64,000 nucleotides of DNA from Olivibacter oleidegradans. Its GTDB lineage: Bacteria > Bacteroidota > Bacteroidia > Sphingobacteriales > Sphingobacteriaceae. The stretch spans positions 744,001 through 808,000 of the forward strand of contig NZ_JBHLWO010000001.1 of the NCBI RefSeq assembly GCF_042432805.1. The letters run 5' to 3'. Positions 37,324-44,319 of the stretch are shown piece after piece; positions within the stretch are counted from its first letter, which is position 1, and the number at the start of each line of letters is the position of its first letter. The translations under genes were made by a program, and so were the position numbers. A model generated the notes under the pieces. The model searched no databases, had not been told where the DNA came from, and saw nothing but the letters and a program-made list of their open reading frames with translations.

Positions 37324-38666
37324 TAGATATTATACTTGCTTAATCTTCTATAAAGAGCCGTACGTGTTAGTCCTAATTCCTGCGAGGCTTTGCTAATGTT
37401 ACCATTGTGTTTTTCGATTACCTTCATGATCGCATTTTTCTCCATTTCACTTAAATTATAGGCATCATGCTCTATTTTTGCCTGGCCGCCGGCCTGCTCA
37501 ATTGGAGAGAATATAATGTCTTCTGCGTTTAATGTCTCACCGTCTGACATAATAATTGCCCGCTCAATGCTATACTGTAACTCGCGAACATTCCCCGGAT
37601 AATGATAATTTAGAAGCTTGTCTTCTGCACGTTTATCCAAGTCGGGAAACTGCTTTGCATATTTAGAAGCATACTTTTTCATAAAATGGCGAGCCAAAAG
37701 TAAGATGTCGTTTCCCCTTTCCCGCAAAGGGGGTACTTGCACTTCCACGGTATTGATGCGGTAGATTAAGTCTTTTCGGAAGCGACTTTCGTTAGCCAAT
37801 GCCACTAGCGGCACATTAGTAGCACACAATAAACGTATATCAACAGGAATTGGTGTATTACTTCCCAGTGGAATAACTTGTCTATTTTGAAGCACACTTA
37901 ATAATTTTGCCTGCTGCTGTAAAGAAATGTTTCCGATTTCATCTAAAAATAAAGTCCCTTTATCAGCTGCTTCGAAGCGTCCTACGCGATCTTCCCTTGC
38001 ATCTGTAAAAGCGCCCTTTTTATGGCCAAAAAGTTCACTTTCAAAGAGTGTATCCGTCAAAGCGCCAACATCAACTTTTACATAAGGCATTAAAACCCGC
38101 CTAGACTCACGATGTATCATGTCTGCAATCACATCTTTCCCTGTTCCATTTTCACCCAGGATAAGAATATTGGCATCTGTTGGTGCAATTTTCGTGATTT
38201 TATGCATCAGGTTTTTCATTACTTCCGATTCACCTATAATGTCACTTTGCGCAACTTGTGGTGTTTCCGACTTCTTTTTGCCCGGTTTTTTATTTAAGAT
38301 ATCTCCGATTACTTGTAGCAAATGTTCATTCTGCCATGGCTTTACGATGAAATCGGTAGCTCCCTGCTTTAATGATGTAACCGCTAAATCAATAGCACCA
38401 TAGGCGGTGATCATTATAACAGGCAGCTCCGGACGGAGCGACTTAACCCGATTTAACCAATACAACCCTTCATTACCGGTATTGATAGCACTCTTGAAGT
38501 TCATATCAAGTAGTACCAAATCAATAGGCTGTCTCGACAGGATGGCAGGAATATTCTCGGGGTTTTTATCTGCAATCACTTCACTGACTTCTCTTTTTAA
38601 CAGCAATTTGACTGCCGTTAATACATCAGGATCATCGTCAATAATTAGTATTCTGGCGTGTTTCAT
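37323..38666 (-). CDS. NtrC-family sigma-54-dependent response regulator
   Basis: 447 residues: receiver domain (1-120) with the phospho-acceptor Asp54, Thr and Lys of the active site in MITAYGA and IVKPW; AAA+ domain (about 140-375) with Walker A GENGTGKD, Walker B GTLFLDEI and the sigma-54 contact loop as GAFTDA instead of GAFTGA; C-terminal Fis-type helix-turn-helix (ASQELGLTRTALYRRL). It would activate sigma-54 promoters; the divergent export operon is the likely target. First gene of a two-gene operon. Confidence 0.95.
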   Translation of the reverse strand: MKHARILIIDDDPDVLTAVKLLLKREVSEVIADKNPENIPAILSRQPIDLVLLDMNFKSAINTGNEGLYWLNRVKSLRPELPVIMITAYGAIDLAVTSLKQGATDFIVKPWQNEHLLQVIGDILNKKPGKKKSETPQVAQSDIIGESEVMKNLMHKITKIAPTDANILILGENGTGKDVIADMIHRESRRVLMPYVKVDVGALTDTLFESELFGHKKGAFTDAREDRVGRFEAADKGTLFLDEIGNISLQQQAKLLSVLQNRQVIPLGSNTPIPVDIRLLCATNVPLVALANESRFRKDLIYRINTVEVQVPPLRERGNDILLLARHFMKKYASKYAKQFPDLDKRAEDKLLNYHYPGNVRELQYSIERAIIMSDGETLNAEDIIFSPIEQAGGQAKIEHDAYNLSEMEKNAIMKVIEKHNGNISKASQELGLTRTALYRRLSKYNI

Positions 38667-38671
38667 GTTAT

Positions 38672-38827
38672 TTTAGCTTTCGGTAATCAGCTTTCAGCAA
38701 TCAGACTCGTACGCTTTTAGCAAACAAGCGGTATGCAGGGGCGTCAAACTGTGTTGATTTATAATATATATATTATGTATCTTTTTTCTGTAATATTTAG
38801 TCTGATAGCTAACGGCTGAAAGCAGAC
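38672..38827. repeat. Inverted heptamer-array element
   Basis: Left array TTTAGCT TTCGGTA ATCAGCT TTCAGCA ATCAGAC (38672-38706) and inverse right array GTCTGAT AGCTAAC GGCTGAA AGCAGAC (38800-38827), spacer about 93 bp. It begins five bases upstream of the response-regulator start codon. Confidence 0.75.
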
Positions 38828-38898
38828 AACTGGTTCATGTAAAGATATAACTATACCATTATTATTAAAAGACTGATTATCAGAAAAAATGTTACAAA

Positions 38899-39018
38899 AC
38901 ACTTTATATATGCTGTACGCAAGCGCACATAAAGTGTACGATATCGGACAGTACCAAAACCGAAAAAACACGTAAAAAGCTGATTATTAGCAGCCTATTT
39001 TTATGGCACAAGCTTGTA
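38899..39018 (+). promoter_or_regulatory. Possible enhancer dyad and imperfect sigma-54 promoter for the export operon
   Basis: ACACTTTAT (38899-38907) and ATAAAGTGT (38929-38937) form a 9-bp inverted repeat; TGTACG recurs at 38914 and 38935, exactly 21 bp apart. It lies about 130 bp before the adaptor gene, where NtrC-type activators bind. Downstream, TGGCAC (39004-39009) matches the -24 box, but the -12 box is off (four-base gap then TTGTA). The rest of the 38667-39069 gap holds the heptamer element. Confidence 0.35.
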
Positions 39019-39069
39019 TAGTTGTTAAACGAGCAAAAAGGATATTTTCTTGCCGCATAAAGAATAAAA

Positions 39070-40320
39070 ATGGACAGAGCACTACCAAAAAAGAAATGGA
39101 ATAATAAGCGGATAGCTACCGTTGCAGGGATTGTGGGCATTGGTGCCTTGATTTTCTCTAGCTATTATTTTACCTCGGGAAAATCAAAATTAAATGTTGA
39201 CGCAGAAAGAATAACTATATCAGAAGTATCCGAAGGTCCGTTCCGCGAGTTTATCCCCGTAAACGGTATGGTCATGCCAATCAGTACTATTTATCTAGAT
39301 GCATCCGAAGGGGGACGCGTAGAGGAGAAATTTGTCGAAGACGGTGCCATCATGAAAAAAGGCGATCCCATTATGCGTTTATCGAACACGGATTTGGAAT
39401 TGAGCTTGGTCAACCAGGAAACACAGGTATTAAACTTGCTAACGCAATCGCAGATATCTCAAACAAACGCGCAACAAGCGTCTATCGCTACGCGCAACCA
39501 AATGGCAGAGGTAGAAAACGGCTTTAAGGAAGCAACCCGAGAATTTAATCTAAAGAAACATTTATACGACCAAAAAGCAATTGGTCGACAAGAGTTTGAA
39601 AAAGCGCGTAACGAATATACGTATCAGGTTGAACGCATGAAATTGAGTAGAGAAAACCTGCACACGGACTCTATCCGGACGCAGCAATCATTAAGAGAAA
39701 GCCGTGAAACCTATGAACGGACACGCAGTGCGCTTGACTTAATGCGTCGTAAAGTAGGCGATTTGATTGTTAGGGCGCCGATAGATGGCCAATTAACAGC
39801 TTTTGATGCAGAAATTGGACAAAAGAAGAATCCGGGCGATCGATTTGGCCAATTAGATGTGCTGAGTGGCTTTAAGGTAAAAGCTGATATTGATGAGCAT
39901 TATATTTCACGTATTTATCCAGATTTAGATGGTGAATTCACCTTGTCGGGTAAAACCTATAAGTTACGTGTTAAAAAGGTCTATACACAGGTCGCTAACG
40001 GCAGATTTCAAGTGGATATGGAATTTGATGGTGAAACGCCAAAAGGCATCAGACGTGGACAAACGTTGCAAATACGTTTAGCTTTAAGTGATGAAACAAA
40101 AGCAGTGTTGTTACCAAAAGGCGGATTTTATCAACAAACAGGCGGAAACTGGGTATTTAAGTTGAGCTCGGACGGCAAAACAGCTTACCGCGCTGATGTG
40201 CAATTAGGAAGACAGAACCCAGATTATTATGAAGTGATTCAAGGTTTGAAACCCGGCGAAAAGGTGGTAACTTCCAGTTACGAAACGTATGATAAGGTGC
40301 AGGAGTTGGTGGTAAAATAG
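39070..40320 (+). CDS. HlyD/MacA-like periplasmic adaptor protein
   Basis: 416 residues: one N-terminal membrane helix (about 17-37), lipoyl-like half-motif (about 60-115), a long coiled-coil hairpin (about 120-235), the second lipoyl half around GQLTAFDAEIGQ, and a beta-barrel and membrane-proximal part to the end. It would bridge the inner-membrane permeases downstream to an outer-membrane channel, which is absent here. First gene of the export operon; a heptamer repeat and an antisense gene separate it from the ATPase gene. Confidence 0.9.
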   Translation: MDRALPKKKWNNKRIATVAGIVGIGALIFSSYYFTSGKSKLNVDAERITISEVSEGPFREFIPVNGMVMPISTIYLDASEGGRVEEKFVEDGAIMKKGDPIMRLSNTDLELSLVNQETQVLNLLTQSQISQTNAQQASIATRNQMAEVENGFKEATREFNLKKHLYDQKAIGRQEFEKARNEYTYQVERMKLSRENLHTDSIRTQQSLRESRETYERTRSALDLMRRKVGDLIVRAPIDGQLTAFDAEIGQKKNPGDRFGQLDVLSGFKVKADIDEHYISRIYPDLDGEFTLSGKTYKLRVKKVYTQVANGRFQVDMEFDGETPKGIRRGQTLQIRLALSDETKAVLLPKGGFYQQTGGNWVFKLSSDGKTAYRADVQLGRQNPDYYEVIQGLKPGEKVVTSSYETYDKVQELVVK

Positions 40321-40829
40321 CTATCGGTTTTCAGCTGTCGGCTATCGGCTTATGTTATAATTTCGAAACATAACTGTGGATTAATTTTCTGATGATGATG
40401 ATTTCATTATTTAGTTCTACAGAGGTATTTGTATCTAAAAGTTTTAGTTCTTTACATAAAATGAGTTGATATTGTAACTCGGAAACGGAACCGCTTGCTA
40501 TTGTGAGGAAACGTTTTAATTCATTATTTGAATTTCGCCCGCAGCCTTCAGCAATATTGGAAGGAATCGATAATGCGGATCTTCTCATTTGAGAAGTTAG
40601 ACCAAAGAGCTCTTCTTTAGGAAAGCGATTGGTCAGATGATAAATTTTTAACGTCAACTTATGACTACGAAGCCAAAAATCTAGCGTGGTAAAGTCGCGC
40701 ATAAAAGAAATTCAGATTAAAAACAGAGGTTTAAATATAAAAGTAATAAATAAAAGGCAGTTGGTGTGGTTTAAAAATTCTAACACAAAAAAGGAAACTG
40801 AAAGCTGATTTCCGATTGCTTATAGCTAA
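40318..40829. mobile_element. Candidate repeat cassette: inverted heptamer arrays flanking the four-helix-bundle gene
   Basis: Left array TAGCTAT CGGTTTT CAGCTGT CGGCTAT CGGCTTA (40318-40352) starts in the stop codon of the adaptor gene and ends two bases before the stop of the antisense gene. Right array AAACTGA AAGCTGA TTTCCGA TTGCTTA TAGCTAA (40795-40829) is in inverse orientation and ends exactly before the ATG of the ATPase gene. The outer ends TAGCTAT and ATAGCTA are inverted. Total 512 bp, same architecture as the gene-less elements. Confidence 0.6.
40355..40702 (-). CDS. Four-helix-bundle protein (S23 / 23S rRNA intervening-sequence family)
   Basis: 115 residues made of four amphipathic helices, with the family motifs LDFWLRSHKLTLKIY near 7-21, MRRSALSIPSNIAEG near 39-53 and LTIASGSVSELQYQL near 66-80. 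The family is named for a protein encoded in 23S rRNA intervening sequences and is structurally close to Avd of diversity-generating retroelements; neither 23S rRNA nor reverse transcriptase is present here. It is antisense inside the export operon and framed by heptamer arrays. It probably binds nucleic acid (inference from the basic surface of relatives). Confidence 0.88.
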   Translation of the reverse strand: MRDFTTLDFWLRSHKLTLKIYHLTNRFPKEELFGLTSQMRRSALSIPSNIAEGCGRNSNNELKRFLTIASGSVSELQYQLILCKELKLLDTNTSVELNNEIIIIRKLIHSYVSKL

Positions 40830-41510
40830 ATGACCATGATCAAAATAACTGAACTTCAAAAATTCTACCGTACTGAGGAAGTGGAAACGGTAGCGCTCAA
40901 CAACCTAAGTATAGAAGTACAAAAGGGTGAGTTTGTAGCAGTGATGGGTCCTTCAGGATGTGGTAAATCCACATTGTTGAATATTATAGGCCTTTTAGAT
41001 GATCTAGACGAAGGCAGTTATAAATTCAATGATATAGAGGTGGCCCACTTTAACGAGCGGAAACGTTCAGACTTGCGTAAACACAATATTGGTTTCGTTT
41101 TCCAAAGTTTCAACTTGATTGACGAGCTAACTGTATTTGAAAACGTAGAGCTCCCGCTGATTTATACGAAAGTGCCGGCCGCCGAACGCAAAAAACGAGT
41201 GGAAGAGGTGCTTGAGAAGGTACAGATTATGCACCGTAGAAACCACTTTCCACAGCAACTTTCCGGCGGTCAACAGCAACGGGTTGCCGTTGCCCGAGCG
41301 GTGGTTAATAATCCTAAGCTTATCCTCGCGGATGAGCCGACAGGTAACCTGGATTCAAATAACGGTAATGAGGTAATGCAGCTGCTTACTGAATTAAACG
41401 AACAAGGGACTACCATTGTAATGGTTACCCACAGCGAACATGATGCGCGTTATAGCGATCGCATTATCCGAATGCTGGACGGGCAAGTTGTGATGACTAC
41501 GGTGGCGTAA
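40830..41510 (+). CDS. ABC transporter ATP-binding protein (LolD/MacB type)
   Basis: 226 residues, complete: Walker A GPSGCGKST, Q loop FVFQSFNLIDEL, signature LSGGQQQR, Walker B LILADEPTGNLDS, and the switch His in VTHSEHDARYSD. It drives FtsX-type permeases that use ATP hydrolysis for mechanical work on periplasmic substrates. The only ATPase in the cluster, so it presumably serves all the permeases downstream. ATG 40830 directly follows the heptamer array; ATG 40836 is an alternative. Confidence 0.94.
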   Translation: MTMIKITELQKFYRTEEVETVALNNLSIEVQKGEFVAVMGPSGCGKSTLLNIIGLLDDLDEGSYKFNDIEVAHFNERKRSDLRKHNIGFVFQSFNLIDELTVFENVELPLIYTKVPAAERKKRVEEVLEKVQIMHRRNHFPQQLSGGQQQRVAVARAVVNNPKLILADEPTGNLDSNNGNEVMQLLTELNEQGTTIVMVTHSEHDARYSDRIIRMLDGQVVMTTVA

Positions 41511-41514
41511 AGTA

Positions 41515-41577
41515 GGGTTTCGGCTTTAGACCCTAGCAATTAGGGCTAAATTAAAGTTGACGGGCTGAAATCTGATT
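41515..41577. repeat. Heptamer-array element
   Basis: Nine contiguous seven-base units from GGGTTTC, GGCTTTA, GACCCTA, GCAATTA, GGGCTAA to TTGACGG, GCTGAAA, TCTGATT. CCCTA and TAGGG (41531-41545) form a central hairpin, so the array is roughly inverted about its middle. It sits between the ATPase and permease genes. Confidence 0.65.
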
Positions 41578-41590
41578 AAAAGGAATAGCT

Positions 41591-43942
41591 ATGCTAAAGA
41601 ATTACTTTAAAAGCGCTTTCAGAAGCTTGGCGAAAAGCAAGCTTTATGCGGCCATTAATATTATTGGCCTATCGGTAAGTCTAGCGGCTTCTGTATTACT
41701 TTTATTATGGGTTTGGGATGAGCTAAGTTTCGATCAGATGCACAGCAAAGGTGACCGAATTTTCAGGGCATCGGGCGCCATTGACAAGGAAATGACGAAA
41801 ATATGGAGTACCTCTGCTCCTTTGGCTGTTTTCGGAAAAAATGAATTGCCCGCCGTAGAAGACGCCTGTAGAATCAATACTTGGCAGGAAACCTTAGTGG
41901 ATTACAAAGGTAAGAAATTCAAAGAAAGCGTCTACTATGTCGATCCCAGCTTCTTTTCCATATTTGACTTTCCATTGATTGCAGGAAACGAAAAACAACC
42001 TTTTCCCGATAAACATTCTATTGTCCTAAGCAAGTCGCTAGCCGAAAAAATTTTCGGCAAAGAAGAAGCTGTTGGCAAAGTGGTAAAAGCGCTTGAGGGT
42101 ATCAGCTTTCGGGTTTCGGGTGTTATTGAGGATATACCAAAAAATTCGAGCATACGTAATGATTTTTTCATTCCATTTGATCAATTAAATGAAGGTCGCG
42201 AGAGCAATCCAATCAACGCCGATTGGGGAAATTTTGGCTACGACACCTATTTTCTTCTAAAATCCGAAGTAAACGCAAAAGAAGTTGGGCTACAACTAGC
42301 CGCTCTTCATAAAAAAAACCAGTCGAGCGATTTCTTTAAAGACCTTGTCTATTTAATGCAGCCCTTACATAAAATTCATCTTTATGATCCCAAAGGAGAC
42401 GAACAAGGCATGCGCCAAGTTAAAATATTTACCTTAATTGCCCTCGTAATTTTATTAATTGCCTGTATCAATTATGTAAACCTTGTTACAGCAAGGTCTG
42501 CTAGGCGAAGCAAAGAAGTAAGTGTAAGGAAAGTAGTAGGCGCCAATCGTACGCATCTGTTTTTACAGTTCTTAACCGAATCACTGGTTGTTTTTCTAAT
42601 CTCCATGCTCCTTTCCTGGTTGTTCAGCTTTTTAGCCATGCCTATCTACAACCAGTTGTCGGGAAAGGAAATGAGCTTTAGCTTATTTGATAGCCGCGTT
42701 TGGGCATTATTTGGTGCTGCCTTGATATTAGTATTACTAATGGCCGGAATCTATCCCGCAATAACACTATCACGATTTAATCCTGCTTTAGGACTTAAGG
42801 GCCTTTTGCCTCGATTGGGTAGCAGTGGCTCTTTCCGCAAAGTATTAGTTGTATTGCAATTCACCTGCTCCGTTGTCCTCATTGTTTCTACGATTGTTAT
42901 TGCAAAACAGCTTTCCTTTATACAGAATAAAAACTTAGGGTATGACAAAGAGAATATTTTAACCTTCGGTGCCTATAATTTCGGAAAGCATTACGCTGCT
43001 GTTCGGAGCGAGTTGGAAAACAATCCAAGCATTTTAGGCGTAACGGTATCAAGCCAAGGCGTTATTGATCTCGCAAGCGCTACCGGGGACATTGTATGGG
43101 AAGGGAAACCCGATAATATGGGCAATTTTATGATCAATCAGATCTCCGCCGATCGAAATTTCCTACAGGTATTGAACATGAGGTTGGTTGAAGGAAAAGG
43201 CTTCTCGGGAACACCTGCAGATAGCGGTTATTACATCTTAAACGAACAGGCGATCGCCCAGATGAACATAGAAAATCCTGTGGGAAAAACCATTAGTTTC
43301 CATGACAAGCCTGGCATTATTGCAGGGGTTGTCAAAGATTTTCATTTCAAAAATATGCGAACTGCCATTGAGCCCTGTCTCATTTTTATGAACGAGAACT
43401 GGGGTTGGCAAGCGATGTATGTTAAGATAAAGCCACAACAAGCACAACAGGCGATTGCAGCGATAGAAACTTTATGGAAGAAATACAATGCCGATTATGA
43501 TTTCAACTACCAATTCATGGATGAGGCTTTTGACAATATGTATAAAAGCGATATGCGCGCAGGCAGGCTATTCAACATCTTTGCGGGCATTGCGATTCTA
43601 CTTTCTTGTCTAGGTTTATTTGGCTTGGTAACCTATACAGCCGAAACCAAGTTTAAGGAAATCGGTATCCGTAAAACTTTAGGAGCCAGCGTAAGCAACA
43701 TAATTTTATTGATATCAAAAGATTTCATGAAGCTGGTCGGCATATCGTTCATCCTGTCGTTTCCAATCGCTTGGTGGATGATGAGTAAATGGTTAGAGAA
43801 TTATGTGTATCGTACGGAGATTCAAGGTTGGGTTTTCATTGCCGCAGGACTTATAGCTTTTGCCATCGCTGGACTTACCGTTTGCGGACAATCGTTAAAA
43901 GCGGCAAAAAACAATCCGATAAAGGCAATTCGAACGGAGTAA
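41591..43942 (+). CDS. FtsX/MacB-type ABC transporter permease (first)
   Basis: 783 residues: an N-terminal membrane helix (about 20-42), a periplasmic MacB-PCD domain (about 60-240), then an FtsX domain with three helices (about 280-410), a second periplasmic part (about 430-640) and a second FtsX triple helix (about 660-775) with EIGIRKTLGAS. Duplicated FtsX layout is usual for the long Bacteroidota permeases. It pairs with the LolD-type ATPase and HlyD-like adaptor; substrate unknown. Confidence 0.93.
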   Translation: MLKNYFKSAFRSLAKSKLYAAINIIGLSVSLAASVLLLLWVWDELSFDQMHSKGDRIFRASGAIDKEMTKIWSTSAPLAVFGKNELPAVEDACRINTWQETLVDYKGKKFKESVYYVDPSFFSIFDFPLIAGNEKQPFPDKHSIVLSKSLAEKIFGKEEAVGKVVKALEGISFRVSGVIEDIPKNSSIRNDFFIPFDQLNEGRESNPINADWGNFGYDTYFLLKSEVNAKEVGLQLAALHKKNQSSDFFKDLVYLMQPLHKIHLYDPKGDEQGMRQVKIFTLIALVILLIACINYVNLVTARSARRSKEVSVRKVVGANRTHLFLQFLTESLVVFLISMLLSWLFSFLAMPIYNQLSGKEMSFSLFDSRVWALFGAALILVLLMAGIYPAITLSRFNPALGLKGLLPRLGSSGSFRKVLVVLQFTCSVVLIVSTIVIAKQLSFIQNKNLGYDKENILTFGAYNFGKHYAAVRSELENNPSILGVTVSSQGVIDLASATGDIVWEGKPDNMGNFMINQISADRNFLQVLNMRLVEGKGFSGTPADSGYYILNEQAIAQMNIENPVGKTISFHDKPGIIAGVVKDFHFKNMRTAIEPCLIFMNENWGWQAMYVKIKPQQAQQAIAAIETLWKKYNADYDFNYQFMDEAFDNMYKSDMRAGRLFNIFAGIAILLSCLGLFGLVTYTAETKFKEIGIRKTLGASVSNIILLISKDFMKLVGISFILSFPIAWWMMSKWLENYVYRTEIQGWVFIAAGLIAFAIAGLTVCGQSLKAAKNNPIKAIRTE

Positions 43943-43950
43943 TGAGTTGC

Positions 43951-44111
43951 GGCTTTTAGCTGTTTTCCTGAAGTTATACGTTTTATCTGCTTGCGGTAGG
44001 CAGCAGTTATACGTTATAAGTCAATTAACAACGCTGACAACAAAGTTTTGGCCCTTTGACAGATAAGATCGAGATCAAGGGGCTGAATACTAACACCTAA
44101 AAGCTAATGAG
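43951..44111. repeat. Inverted heptamer element with near-perfect 13-bp ends
   Basis: GCTTTTAGCTGTT (43951-43963) and AACACCTAAAAGC (44092-44104) are inverted with one mismatch. Right array TAACACC TAAAAGC TAATGAG runs up to the ATG of the permease remnant. The spacer also holds two copies of GTTATACGTT (43974 and 44003 regions). Confidence 0.7.
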
Positions 44112-44113
44112 CT

Positions 44114-44233
44114 ATGCTTAAGAATTATCTTAAAACTGTATTTAGAAATTTGTTTAACAACAAAAGCTATGCTGTTATTAACATAGTGGGGCTATCCGTT
44201 AGTTTAAGCGCTGTCATTTTAATTGAGCAGTAA
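44114..44233 (+). pseudogene. Truncated FtsX/MacB-type permease (39 codons left)
   Basis: ATG 44114 to TAA 44231-44233. The peptide MLKNYLKTVFRNLFNNKSY continues AVINIVGLSVSLSAVIL, which aligns residue by residue with the start of the first permease (MLKNYFKSAFRSLAKSKLY, then AAINIIGLSVSLAASVLL) and then breaks off at IEQ-stop. It is the N-terminal membrane helix of a fourth permease whose remaining approximately 750 codons are gone. It keeps the same upstream heptamer setting as intact copies. Confidence 0.85.
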
Positions 44234-44265
44234 CTCTAAGTAACGACAAAATAGATTCGATCACT

Positions 44266-44314
44266 GCTTATAGCGCTAACGGCTTATGCCTGATAGCTGG
44301 CAGCTAAACGCTAA
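44266..44314. repeat. Heptamer-array element
   Basis: Seven contiguous units: GCTTATA, GCGCTAA, CGGCTTA, TGCCTGA, TAGCTGG, CAGCTAA, ACGCTAA, ending six bases before the start of the next permease gene at 44320. Confidence 0.7.
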
Positions 44315-44319
44315 AAATC

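Noticed and set aside
40355..40702. Diversity-generating retroelement
   Set aside because: The protein is Avd-like, but there is no reverse transcriptase and no template/variable repeat pair of the usual type in the window.
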